From Lunularia cruciata (taxonomy: Eukaryota > Streptophyta > Marchantiopsida > Lunulariales > Lunulariaceae): a stretch of DNA of 64,000 nucleotides. The translations under genes were made by a program, and so were the position numbers. Positions within the stretch are counted from its first letter, which is position 1. Each line of letters opens with the position of its first letter. A model generated the notes under the pieces. It saw nothing but the letters and a program-made list of their open reading frames with translations, had not been told where the DNA came from and searched no databases. The stretch lies in NCBI GenBank assembly GCA_948567375.1, contig OX419757.1, positions 62,001 through 126,000 on the forward strand. Reading direction: 5' to 3'. Positions 34,584 through 45,587 of the stretch are shown here, one piece after another.

Positions 34584-35110
34584 TCAATCCATAGAGCATC
34601 TTCGTTTCTTGCAGTAAAACGGATACAAAATTCTGTAAGCTCCAGAGCCGGTTTGGTTCACACCGTTCTTAACTTGACTTTCAGAAGTACACGTCCATAC
34701 TTACAGTCTGAGTGCCTTGCTGGTATCAGGGTTGTTGCCTAAAGTTTTCCGGATGGAATTCTCGGCAACTTCTGTTTCACCAACCAGCTCCAATATGGCT
34801 TTACAGTATCTCTGAATACGTGTTTCTTTGCCTGCGACTTTCTTCACACGAGATATCGATCTTTGTCGACAGAGGCCCTTCCCTTTTGCCCGTGAGATGC
34901 ACAGTGAAGGTCTTCTAGCAATGGCTATCTTGCCTGCAACGGACTGTGGTCCAACTTTATTGCTCCTTCGCACATTTGCATTACCAGGAGATGGTGTCCT
35001 CAAACTGTTCACGGTCGTAGAATCACATACCACAGGTTCAGCACAGTAGCTTGCAACCTCGCTCCACGGTTTGCTCTTCGCTGGTCGTCTTTCTTCACTG
35101 CATACAAACT
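34584..35110 (-). pseudogene. Small basic protein with winged-helix-like C-terminus (gene or pseudogene)
   Basis: The minus-strand frame from ~35100 to 34584 encodes a basic Ser/Arg-rich region followed by RIQRYCKAILELVGETEV, NNPDTSKALRL and, 3' of a TAA, GVNQTGSGAYRILYPFYC, ending at TGA (34584-34586). The pattern (helix, PDTSKALR helix, then a V-x-x-x-G-x-G turn and strand) resembles a small winged-helix or HTH fold; function unknown. The TAA lies in frame at 34702. It can be avoided only by removing GTAAGT...AAAG (34678-34704), 27 bases, too short for a normal plant intron. AG/GT pairs upstream near 35100-35162 suggest earlier exons. Confidence 0.45.
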
Positions 35111-35381
35111 TGGATCTATTTACCTTCCGAAAGCTTGAAGTTCGGAGTTTCCTTACAACCTGCGGACAAAACAGTGAGTGTAATGTCCCTCCTCTTTTGA
35201 GTGCCTACACTATGGCACAAATATCCAGGAAGTTGACTACCAAGTCGTAAAGGTCTCACTGTCAGAAATATATTTTCCAATCTGGTTCCTCGTACTCCCA
35301 TTACATATAATAGAATGGAGTAATTTCTAAGGACCATCAACTAAATGGCTGACTAGTAAATACTGTTGCCAAGTCGGCCAA

Positions 35382-35663
35382 TTAGGGGTAGAAATGCACC
35401 TGGCGTTGACGTATTAGCCCCCCGACTTCGCAGGCCACTATGGCCAGGCGGACTAGATTTTCCAGATTATCGATACTACGTGTAGAGTTATTTGCACATG
35501 AAGGCTGGCGGAAGAAGTTTCCAGCTCCAGCTGTGAAGTTACTCTCACTTGGCTCAAGCTGTTGATGAGCTGCAGTGTCAGCAGTGTTCCTCGCCAATCC
35601 CGAATGCTCTTGTAAATGTAGGAGGAGTTCTGCACCTTCTGATATTCCTCGCATCGCCATCAC
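35382..35663 (-). CDS. Hypothetical open frame, possible upstream exon
   Basis: 93 codons, same strand as the winged-helix-like frame and ~270 bases upstream of it. Reads MMAMRGISEGAELLLHLQEH near its start and ENLVRLAIVACEVGGLIRQ near its end, with a hydrophobic helix-like segment. It could be an earlier exon of that gene, but the reading-frame join is not demonstrable. Confidence 0.25.
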   Translation of the reverse strand: MMAMRGISEGAELLLHLQEHSGLARNTADTAAHQQLEPSESNFTAGAGNFFRQPSCANNSTRSIDNLENLVRLAIVACEVGGLIRQRQVHFYP

Positions 35664-38600
35664 ACGCGAAGTTGATGTCTGGAGACCTCACTGCATACAC
35701 ACCACTAGGTCACCATAAACATCTATGTGAGATCTTTACGCTCCATGGAGGTCAGGGAGGTATACATATGACTTTTTTGATGTGCTTGAGAAATTTTGAG
35801 ATGGCTAGAATGTCCGGACATTTATCATGAAGCCTACCTCGAACTTCTAGAAACATAGGTGGAATCACAGTCACCGGGGCTAGTATGTTTAGTCCTAGGA
35901 CTTCGTTTAGACTTCATAGAATGGTCTTTTTCTCAATAATGTCGCTCGAACCTACACGGGAAAGTGGAAAGACAATTTATTCATCATACATGAACTTGTG
36001 TGCCATACTTTGTGTTCTAATAATGTTTCTCAGCTTGACTTACATCTCGTAAGGCTTGTATTTAAATGAATAGCGACGAACTGGCAGGTGAATTTTCTAC
36101 TACTGGAAAGCTGGGGCTTACGATGTTCCGGCACGATTGCCACGAGTCGGGAACCCGCAGTTGATGTTCCCAACATCAAGATGAAGTTTAGACTCTAACA
36201 GTCTCTTGCAACTCTGATCATTCTACATGCCGGTGGGCATGGACACAGCAGCAAGAGGGATGTCGTGATTCACATCTACTGAGTGGAGAGAACCAAACAA
36301 GGACTGATCAGTGTTCAAAACACTTTCAGGTCACACGCTTTTCAAGATTGTGCACCAGCGGCAATGCTTCAAATGAGTGTAGATGGCCAGAAATTCGTCG
36401 ACACTAACTCTTTCGCAACATCGCAGTTGAGGGATAAAGCTCGCAGTTCAAGATATGCATGTGATCCGTGCTTGACTACCAGAAATGTTTTGCAAGTAGA
36501 CTAGTTCAATTGCTCTGCTGTTGAGAGCGCAACTAAGAGTAGTACTGTCACGAACTTGGACTATACGATTTTACTCGAGGTTGATGACAAGACTTAATGA
36601 CAATGTGGAGCATGTGAACGTTAAGCGAGATCTCTTACTGTCATTTGCTCGTGTCTATCGAGATGGATACTCTGCTACAAAGCATTTGATCCACGGCGAC
36701 GTACGCTATGTTTCGCACATTTAATCAACTTACATCGATACATCCAGTGTTCTACGGCATCGCAGACAGATACCAGTACCAGAGTCTGCTCTTCAACGTC
36801 CAAAGAGATCCATGCCACACACTCTTATAGACCTCACTCAAATCATTCCTCGGTGGGTTCTCAGATTGGGGGGATGTCATTTGAATTCAAATAGTTGGGG
36901 AAATGCACGAAATGGGCCTTTGTACCCGCAATTTATCTGCAAAAATAGAGATTTATCATAGATAATTGACCAATAATACAGATAACACCAGCCAATACTG
37001 ATAATACCTGATAATTCAGATAATACCAGTCCTTATTCTTGTTGTTGGTGATGAAATCAGAGTGGCATAAGGTAAGTATTTATTATGATTATCATATTCA
37101 AATTGAAAATATCCATTAAGACTCCATTATTTGACTTTTAATGATTACACATAAACTGAGATCAAGTTAATCAATAAACATTGAATAGTAGTAGATCATT
37201 AGGAGATTAAAAATGAAAAAGGATTTTCACCACTAAATAACTTTCTTTGAGGAAAAAATTTTGGAGAACTAATATACAGATGCAAATTTAAGAGCCATGT
37301 CCAATAACTTGCAGCTTGGATGAAAATAAATGGATTGAATTATTTTCATCATGTTTATGTACCTCAAAAATTTAAATTTAGGGTTTTCACATTTATTTCT
37401 TCATTACTCAATATTATATCTTAAGTTAACTTTTCAAATACTTCTACCACAGATTATTTGATAAGTAATTTTTGTCTATTAAATAGATATTTTTTGTCAA
37501 AAGGCAAAACTGAATCTAAAGCCATCGAAGGATATTTGTGCGAATTTTATATAGTAAGCAGCATGTTGAAGCATATTTAAATTATCGAATCTGGCTTCAG
37601 CTACCTTTACTGAAAGCAATAAACCTAATGCAAGGCAGACTGAGGTTACCTTAAACTCAGCTAGACTTGTTGAGGGTATTTTAGCCTTAGATGGCTAAAA
37701 CCCTAACTAGCCTCATTAAGTCTACAGATTCTGAAATAAATGGAGCTGGTATATATTTACAAACATTTAAGAAGCTTATGGACTATTCCCGATTTGCAGT
37801 TATTGACTATTTCACCTCCACCAAATCACTGACTTCTTTAAAATTAAATATCCATCCAAATTTAGTAAATGAAAAGTTAGAATTAGATATATCGTTTCAT
37901 CTTTTTATTGGTTTGTGATATCTGGTTTTAACTCAACAATCATAAATCCTTTTCCATTAAGTATTAGTTTGATGATTCCCAAATTTGAAAACCACAAATC
38001 AGAATTAAATGATCTTTCTTATGACAAAACAATGAATTTGTATTTTTCTAATATATTGGACATGATTTGTTATCATAAACTTAATATTGTCATAGAACTT
38101 GTTATTGATGTAATTAATATGATTTTATATTTGTGCTTGGAGAAGTTCTATACACAAAAATTATAGTTCTGCTTTACAATACTCTAATGTAAGCATAAAA
38201 TGTTAGATCATTCATATATTTCTAGTTTTTTGATAGTAACAAGCATAGCATTTATTATACAAATCTATTAATTATCATCTTTAATCTATATACATAATTA
38301 ATTATAAAATAATATTCTTTGACCCACATTTATAACTGTAAAATAAAAAATCATATTAAATAAATGTAGTGTATAAATTTGACATTGCATTCCCTAAAAG
38401 TGCAAGTAAGTAAATTCAAAGGTGCAATTTGAGGTTGATGCAAGAATAAAAAATTCAATAGAAAAGCAGTTTTGACTTACTATATATATATATTATACAA
38501 GTTATAGCCTTGTCTGGAAGTTATGGACCTTCATGATAGTAAAAACCACTCATAAGTAGGCAAAAATATTATTAGACTTCCATTATACACAAACTATGTT

Positions 38601-38800
38601 AATTATTGATCGATTCTTGCTGTACATTTGGACTGTTATCATAAAGACACACCTACTTTTGGAAAATTATAATCTACTTTAGAAGCTCTTATAGATTGAG
38701 TCTTACTTAATGTTGGGGATGGCTTAGTTGCAAATATGCACTTCTCTTTGTTCTTAACCATTAATATGTTTACACTGGGAGTTGACCCAACTCTTATGTT
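35664..38800. other. Gene-poor spacer
   Basis: 36280-36720 (+) has open frames with protein-like composition but no motif I recognise. 36960-37050 holds GATAATACC microrepeats. From ~37080 the sequence is strongly AT-rich; the frames at 37691-38166 (+) are Ile/Asn/Ser-rich and probably chance. A CTAAAACCCTAAC telo-box is at ~37696. Confidence 0.4.
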
Positions 38801-39949
38801 GCACTTTTTTGCCACACTTTATGAGAGTAGGAATGATGTGATTTTTTTTCTAGAGTAGAGGTGGTTGATGGTGGACTTGATTTGGTTGAGGAGCATGGGA
38901 TCATTTAGCTACCATTGGCTTTTGGTAAGCAACATTTGCTAAATTGGAAGGGTTACCAACTAGACTTGCATTTGAGCAAGCTTGGTTCACACCTAGAGTT
39001 TTCCTATTGGACAACTATAGTAGGATTTTCCATTTGGTGGGACACCAAGGTATAGCCCTTAGTAAAGGGCTATACACCACAAAGGGTATTATTAGACTTT
39101 GGTGCATAACCTCTTATGTTGGAAGGCTATAATATCAATCTGGGCAACAAAAGACCAATGTGGAGAGATGTACATTTCAAGCCAAACATCTCTAGAGGTG
39201 GTTCTACATAATACATCACATGTGGGGAGCTCATTGTCTAGGTTCAGCTTGGTGATCCAAATGATAGATATGTGCTACGAGCTCCGGCTATTGCAACAAT
39301 ATTAAAGTCATATGATGTGCTAATTGGTAGAGTAATGTTATACCCCATGGGTTTAAGCATTATATATTAGGAGTAGAAAACTTCTTATACACCATGGAGA
39401 GATATTGTTTATGATCCATGGGTAGGCCAAAGTGGAAATCATGTGAGGGAGGGGCATGTCATCTACGGGCACACTTTGGTAGTGATAATCTTGGCTCACT
39501 ATAATCAAGGACCATGGTATCAATTTCAACATTCATTGGTTTTATTACTTAGCCTGGTGAGTTATTGGAGAAAAAATGCCCATGTAGAAGATATTCTACT
39601 ACTAAAGGAGATCACTCGGTTTTGGAGTACAAGTGGAGTTGTTCTATCTACCTTGGATGTTCCATTGTGGAGTTTTGAGGAAGCATTATTGAAGCATGTG
39701 GATCAATTGGTGCAATAGGCTTGAAGTGGAGTTTCTATCCCACCAAGTGACTTGTTTGAAGATGAGTTTTTGAAGGCAATTACCTTGTAACCCTTGGATA
39801 TGACACTTATTGTTTGGCGGTAACCAACAAAGGAAGTATGTCTATTGGAATTTTTTTTGGTGGAATCAACATTGGTACTACAAGCAAGCATACGGATTCA
39901 AAGGTACTTGTATATGAAGAGAGATGACATTGCTAGGCAAGTCTCTCCA

Positions 39950-40374
39950 TGTAACAATATGGAGTTTAGCGACAAAGTTAGTCGGGCTTCCGAAGTAGCA
40001 CACAAGACAAATTAGCCAAGAATATTTTGGAAGTATCTATGAAGCTTCTTGGGAAGCTTCCCGGCTAGCTTAGCTTGCACCTCAAGTAAATAGCTTCTAG
40101 AAGGAAGCTTCTAGAAGATTCCAACTAGCTTAGCTTGCATGCCAAGTAGGCAGCTTCTAGAAGGGAGCTTCTTGAGAAGCTTCCTAGTTAACTTGGCTTG
40201 CACTCTAAAAAAGAGACTTGAAGAAGCTTCTTGAGAAGCTTCTCAAGAGCCTTGTATGATACCTATAAATACCAAAGCCAAAGCTCATACTAGGCATTCA
40301 TAGTTTTCCCTCATTTGAGTGTCCTAATATGAGTTTCCATTCTCCTATTTCTCTCCTTGGATCGGTCTTTTACA
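39950..40374 (+). repeat. 5' LTR of C1 with promoter
   Basis: 425 bp, TGTAACAATATGG...GGTCTTTTACA. A TATA box (TATAAATA) lies at 40264-40271. Upstream of it, between 40041 and 40246, are repeated GAAgcTTC and TTCtaGAA blocks embedded in ~60-bp imperfect repeats that also contain TAGCTTAGCTTGCA. 40231-40246 is a perfect 16-bp palindrome. Confidence 0.85.
40095..40121 (+). promoter_or_regulatory. Heat-shock-element-like array in the C1 5' LTR
   Basis: TTCtaGAA at 40095-40102, then four perfectly alternating units GAAgcTTCtaGAAgaTTC at 40104-40121. This matches the heat shock factor consensus nGAAnnTTCn in 5-bp phase. Further paired units occur at 40041-40060, 40155-40183 and 40223-40242. All lie within ~225 bases upstream of the TATA box. 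Heat response is inferred, not shown. Confidence 0.5.
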
Positions 40375-40375
40375 T

Positions 40376-40387
40376 TGGTATCAGAGC
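40376..40387 (+). other. Primer-binding site of C1 (initiator Met tRNA)
   Basis: TGGTATCAGAGC, one base after the 5' LTR. It is complementary to the 3' end of plant initiator methionine tRNA, the usual primer of plant gypsy elements. Confidence 0.9.
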
Positions 40388-40645
40388 AGGAATGGGATGG
40401 ATGGAATTTATGGACCACCAAATCCACTTCCACCAAACCATTGGGATTTTTGCGTCCAAATACTATCCAAGTATTGTTTCACATAATTCATCACCTTGCA
40501 CTTTGGATAAGATTTTCTACATATGACCACCATATCGGAGGAACCCTTGGTGCTTCCGGTTGTAACTTATGGAGAACGGTGGACGTGTTGTTTCTATGTG
40601 TTAATAAACTAGATAGATTGGGGGTGGTGTGACAGAGTAGCAACC

Positions 40646-41570
40646 ATGGCGGCAATACCCGATGTTATCCTTGCTATGCAGCAACAAATCAAGCACCTTA
40701 CTTGATTGTTGGAAGAACAAGATCTTTGACAACAAGAGCAAGTGGAGAGAGTACCAATTCGAGAAGGAGAAGATCAGATCAGATTCCCTAAACCCAAGGT
40801 ATTTGAAGGCAAGAATCTTCTGGGTGCATTGGAGAATTTTGTGTTTGATTGTGAATGTTATTTTGAAGCTACCAATCTATAAGACGAGCAAAAACAGATC
40901 CTCTTGGCTTCTAGCCAATTGGATGGAGTAGCAAAGCTATGGTGGAGATTCCGAGTGGAGCAAGCTGAACGACAAATTGTTGCACCAATCTTGACATGGA
41001 CAGAATTCAAGAGCACAATAATTAGTTGATTCCAAGTTATAAATGTCACACGAGCTACATGGGATAAGTTGACAAAGTGAAACAGATTGGCTCTGTAAGA
41101 AGTTACATCACGTAGTTCCAAAACATCATCATGCAAATTCTAGATATATTGGAAGGTGAAGCTTTGGGTTGATTTGTCAGGGGCTTGAAGGCAAGAACCA
41201 AATTAGAGGTAACCATGCAAGAGCCACAACACTTGGTGGAAGCCATGCGGTTGACCAAACATTTTGATTCCTTGGTGACAACAACTTGGTCTCGACTTTG
41301 ACCTCCACAAAGCCTACCAATACACTACACACAAGTGGAGGAGCCAGCACCAATGGAGATTGATGCCATTCAACAAAGACTACTTGGCATGGCAAGTAGA
41401 GAGAAATTGCAACAAAATGGTGGTTGTTTTTATTGTCGCCAATTGGGGCATCGCATTGCTGAATGTCCACTCAAGAATGGACGACCTCAACAAGTTGCCC
41501 AGGTGGAGGTTGTGGAGGAGAATGATCAGATAAACAAGGAAGCCCAATAGGAGATTTCAAGCCGCCTACT
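40646..41570 (+). pseudogene. gag of C1 (frameshifted)
   Basis: Starts MAAIPDVILAMQQQIKHLT, with a stop soon after, and includes FPKPKVFEGKNLLGALENF in another frame, the usual capsid start. The zinc knuckle is intact at ~41430-41475: CFYCRQLGHRIAEC (CX2CX4HX4C). The product would form virus-like particles and bind element RNA. At least three frame changes and stops near 40704, 41029 and 41079 disable it. Confidence 0.75.
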
Positions 41571-41639
41571 AAGAGCTTGATTAGTTCCAATGGGATTGAA
41601 GGCTTGAATTATGCAAATTTGCTTCACTTGCAAGGTATG

Positions 41640-41954
41640 ATATCTAATTAGGATTGTAGGATTTTGGTTGATTCTGGAAGTTCAAAGAATTGCATGCCTA
41701 TGCAAGTAGCAAAGGAATTGGGTATTCTTATCAAGACAGTGATTGGAAGTAGTTTGATGATGGCGGATGGTAGAAAGGGTTCTACATTTTGCACCTTGTA
41801 TCCTGTTACCTTCAAGATTGGGAAGGAGTATTTGGAGTGTATGAGGTTTGTAGTAGCACCTCTACACTATGACATCATTTTGGGTCTACCTTGGCTTGAA
41901 CATCATAAGGTTCAATTTGATTGGACCCGATGCCAAATTCAAGTACAACACTAA
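41640..41954 (+). pseudogene. Aspartic protease of C1
   Basis: LVDSGSSKNCMP carries the catalytic D-S-G triad (~41667-41675), and IILGLPWLEHHKVQFDW (~41874) is the family's distal motif. The domain itself is open, but no frame links it to gag. It would cleave the polyprotein. Confidence 0.75.
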
Positions 41955-42011
41955 GGTAGGAATTTCAGATTAGGTTGCCTGGCACCTTTGAGTAAGACAT
42001 CTAAGAATAGT

Positions 42012-42190
42012 CAGTCCCAAGATGGGAAGTTTTTCAAGAAGGTAGCCATAGAGCAAACCTAGAAGAGAGGAGAGTCCCAAGAGGGGATGTTTGCCAAGAA
42101 GGCAACCAAGGAGCAAGCTTGGAAGAGAGATGAGTCCCTAGAAGGGAGGTTTGTTAGTAAAGTAGCCATAGAGCAAGCTTTGGAGGAAGA
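42012..42190 (+). repeat. Three 60-bp tandem units between protease and RT of C1
   Basis: Units begin AGTCCC(A/T)AGA at 42012, 42072 and 42132 and each encodes a 20-residue charged motif of the type SQ-GxFxKKxAxEQAxKR. C4 also has three units (15555-15735), C3 and C2 about one each, so copy number varies in the family. Confidence 0.75.
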
Positions 42191-42249
42191 TAAATCTATG
42201 TTCACGGTGTGGATCAAGCCAATTGCACAAGAACAATCTGCGGAGGGCC

Positions 42250-43697
42250 AAGAGCCTCATCAAGCAATGGTTGACCGGATAATTAAGGATTTTGCGGACG
42301 TGTTTCCGGATGATTTGCCAAAGGGATTACCCTTTTGATCAAGGTATGCCCTTCAAGATCAAGTTATTGCCAAGGAGAACTCTAGTGAGTAGACCAATCT
42401 ATTGACTCTCACCAAAGGAGTTGGAGGATTTGCAAACAACACTTATAGAGTTGTTGGAGAAGGACTTCATATGACATGGTACCTCTCCTTGGGGAGCACT
42501 GGTATTATTTTTTCCAAAGAAGGATGAGGGACTTCGTTTCTATATTGATTATCATGGGCTCAATAAGCAAACCGTGAAGAATGCATATCCCTTGCCTTGG
42601 ATCAATGACTTGCTTGATCAACTAAGTGGAGCACGCTACTTTTCTAAGTTGGATCTTTGTAGCGGCTATTGGCAAATTCCTATTGATAGAGAGGATGTGC
42701 AAAAGACTGCCTTTCACATAAGGTATGGGCATTTTGAGTGGAGAGTTTTACCTTTCGGACTCACTAATGCTCCAGTAGTCTTCATGGATCAGATGCATTG
42801 GGTGTTGGATGGACTATTGGATCGGTCCATGGTGGTGTTCTTGGATGATATCTTAATCTATAGCAAGACAAAGGTAGAACATGTGAATCATGTGCAAGAA
42901 GTCCTAAGACGACTATGACAATGGAAATTTTACTGCAAGAAGTTGAAGTGTGCCTTTTGGCAGAAGGAGGTTACCATCTTGGGTCATAAGATCTCATCAA
43001 AGGAGATCAAGATGGAAGAAGAGAAGATCAAGGCCATTATTGATTGGCCTACCCCAAAGGATGTTACAAAAGTATGGACATTCAATGGATTGGCCAACTT
43101 TTACCAACGGTTCATCCACTATTATGCTCATGTGGCTGCACCATTGACTGACCTCTTAGGAAAGAACTTGAGCTTCCAGTGGACCACCAAGCATGAAGAA
43201 GCATTCCAAAAGTTAAAGCATATGGTGTCTTCAAGCCCATTCTTCAACCATATGATCCTCAACTACTTTGTGTGGTTGATTTTGATGCTTCTAACTTTGC
43301 AATTGGAGTTGTGTTGCAACAAGAATTCCCAGATGGACTACATCCCATTACTTTTGTATCTCGCGGACTAAATACAGCTGAAAGAAATTACTTTGCCCAA
43401 GATTGGGAACAACTTGCAATGGTATATGCCACCAAAGTATGGAGGCATTATCTCTTTGGGAAACAAGTGATCATGCAAACTGATCACAAGCCATTGTTGC
43501 AGACCCTACACTTGGAGCACATGAAGAGTCAACATCATCGATGGGAGGAACAACTCCAACTATATGACATCAAACTTGAGTACAAACCAGGTTGGTTCCA
43601 TGTCATCCCTGATGCTTTATCACGACACCCTGATTTGAAATCTCTTCCTCTTGTCACAACGGCAATGTCAACGGTGTCAGTTGACTCCAAGGTCTAA
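42250..43697 (+). pseudogene. Reverse transcriptase and RNase H of C1
   Basis: RT: FADVFPDDLPKGLPF, then YWQIPIDREDVQKTAF, FGLTNAPVVFMDQM and the catalytic VVFLDDILIYSKT (~42832-42870). RNase H: VDFDASNFAIGVVLQQEF (~43275), ERNYFAQDWEQLAMVYA and MQTDHKPLLQTLHLEHMK, ending PDALSRHPD (~43610). Breaks: a frameshift near 42338, stops near 42404, 42472 and 42916, and a frame change near 43250. The palm motifs themselves are intact. Confidence 0.85.
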
Positions 43698-43859
43698 AAC
43701 AAGTTTCAGTCAACTCTACACCAAGATCCCTTCTTCTAATGGTACATTTTCGCCTTATGGCATGTGATAAGGAGTACAACACCTTTTCCATCAAGGAGGG
43801 CCTTTTATTCCATGAGGACTGGATGTATGTTCCAGCTAAAGGTGATCTTTGACTTGTGT

Positions 43860-44790
43860 GCCTTCAAGAAGCCCATGATTTACCCATTGCTGGTCACATG
43901 GGTGTGGACAAGACCTTAAGTGCCCTCCAACATCAATGGTGGTGGCCTAACATGACACAAGATGTTCAAGAATTTGTCTGATTGTGTGAGAGCTGCCAAC
44001 GTAGCAAGGCCAGCAACCAAAAGCCGAGTGGACTCCTTCAACCACTCGCCATTCCATCTGATCATTGGGAGCATGTGAGCTTGGATCTCATCACATCCTT
44101 GCCAAAGACAAAACAAGGACATATCTCAATCATGGTGTTTGTAGATAAGCTTAGTAAGAAAATCCACTTGGCACCAACATGTGATATTGTGGATGCTCCA
44201 ACCTTAGTGCAAATCTACTTCAACAATGTCTTTGAGCATCATGGGATGCCATGTGTACTCACCTCCGACCTTGATCCTTAATTTATTGGGAATTTTTGGC
44301 AAGCACTCTTCTAGATACTCGACACCAAGCTTACTTTGTCCACAGCCTATCATCCTCAAACTGATGGACAAACCAAATATGAAAACCATACATTGGAGGA
44401 TATGTTGCGTGCCTTTGTCAATGTCCACCATACCAATTGGGATGAATGTCTTGCAGCTACAGAATTTGCATACAACAATTTCAAACAGGCAAGCACCAAA
44501 TTTTCTCCTTTCTTTCTCAATTTTTGCCAAGATCCGCTTGTTCTAGATTCTCTTCTTGCTCCCCCTCCATCTCAAGTTCCTCATACTTCCACATTCTTGA
44601 CCACTATATCCCAATCTCTCCAACAAGCCAAGTCTCACCTCATTGTTGCTCAGAATTGCCAAAAACAATATGCGGAGCACCATCTTTGTGATCTCACCTT
44701 TGAAGTCGGTGATAAAGTTATGTTATCCTCTAGTAACCTCCCTCTTCCACTTGCTACCCAAGTTTGTAAACTTGCCCATAATTAGATACG
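43860..44790 (+). pseudogene. Integrase of C1
   Basis: Zinc domain: GHMGVDKTLSALQHQWWWP followed by CESCQRSKASNQ. Core: first Asp in VSLDLITSLPKT, second in LTSDLDP, then AYHPQTDGQTKYENHTLED, where Lys stands at the position normally occupied by the catalytic Glu (QTE). NNFKQASTKFSPF and FEVGDKVML follow. Stops at ~43980, ~44280, ~44313 and ~44782. The Glu-to-Lys change alone would be expected to abolish strand transfer. Confidence 0.8.
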
Positions 44791-44939
44791 ACTCTTTGAT
44801 ATCACCTAAATTGTCTCTCCTGTTGCTTATCGACTTGCCTTGCCTTGTCACATGCGTATCCATCCTATCTTTCATGTTTCCAAGTTGAAACCCTTTGTTC
44901 CTAACCCCTCTTCCTTTTCCTCTCAATTCTAACCTCCTC

Positions 44940-45125
44940 CTCTTCCTGTCCCTATCAATGATCATGAGGAGTACAAAGTTGATTGTATCCTTGCGCATCG
45001 CCATATTCAACGAGACCGTCGCCAAGATACGGAGTACAAGGTCCTTTGGAAAGGATATCCCCTTCATGATGCCACATGGGAACCTCTTTCTCACCTCCAG
45101 AATGCACAGACGGCCATCCATGAAT
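44940..45125 (+). pseudogene. Chromodomain of C1
   Basis: EEYKVDCILAHRHIQ, then TEYKVLWKGYPLHDATWEP and LQNAQTAIHEFKAS. This is the chromodomain pattern (Y/V-x-VxxIL ... Y-x-V-x-WKGY ... TWEP) at the integrase C-terminus of chromoviruses, where it is thought to steer insertion to marked chromatin. The aromatic cage W in WKGY and TWEP is present; the N-terminal cage residue reads Tyr in EEYKV. Confidence 0.8.
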
Positions 45126-45161
45126 TCAAAGCTTCACTGGCAAGGAGGACGTCACCAACTA

Positions 45162-45175
45162 GCGGCGGGGGAATA
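45162..45175 (+). other. Polypurine tract of C1
   Basis: AGCGGCGGGGGAATA directly precedes the 3' LTR start TGTAACAATAC; it primes plus-strand DNA synthesis in these elements. Confidence 0.75.
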
Positions 45176-45587
45176 TGTAACAATACAAAGTTTAGGGATA
45201 AATTTAGTTGGGCTTACGAAGTAGCACATAAGACAAATTAGCCAAGAATATTCAAGAAGTATCTAGGAAGCTTCTTGGGAAGCTCCTTGACTAGCTTAGC
45301 TTGCACTTCAAGTAAGTAGCTTCTAGAAGCTTCTAACTAGCTTAGCTTGCACGCCAAGTAGACGGCTTCTAGAAGGAAGCTTCTTGAGAAGCTTCCTAGT
45401 TAACTTAGCTTGCACTCTAAGAAAGCAGCTTGAGAAAGCTTCTTAAGAAGCTTCTCAAGAGCCTTGTATGCTACCTATAAATACCAAAGCCAAAGCTCAT
45501 GCTAGGCATTTGGAGTTTTCCCTCATTCGAGTGTCCCAATGTGAGTTTCTATTCTCCTATTTCTCTCCTCGGATTTGATCTTTTACA
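45176..45587 (+). repeat. 3' LTR of C1
   Basis: 412 bp, TGTAACAATACAA...GATCTTTTACA. TATA box TATAAATA at 45476-45483. It contains a perfect three-unit TTCtaGAAgcTTC at 45321-45333 and clustered units at 45367-45395. It differs from the 5' LTR at many sites and by small indels, so C1 is older than B1. Confidence 0.85.

Larger units (their letters stand above)
39950..45587 (+). mobile_element. Family C element C1, full length, in A2
   Basis: 5638 bp, bordered by CTCCA on both sides (39945-39949 and 45588-45592). It has two LTRs, a primer-binding site, a polypurine tract, and gag, protease, RT, RNase H, integrase and chromodomain in that order, which defines a chromodomain Ty3/gypsy element (chromovirus). 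Gag is frameshifted and pol has about ten stops. Confidence 0.9.

Noticed and set aside
37691-38166. Adjacent + strand open frames of 75 and 83 codons
   Set aside because: Strong AT bias and Ile/Asn/Ser-rich composition, no motif, no splice context.
39950-45587. Possibility that the GAAGCTTC repeats are a CRISPR-like or satellite array
   Set aside because: They lie within LTRs with TG...CA ends, primer site and target duplications, and there are no spacers of constant length.
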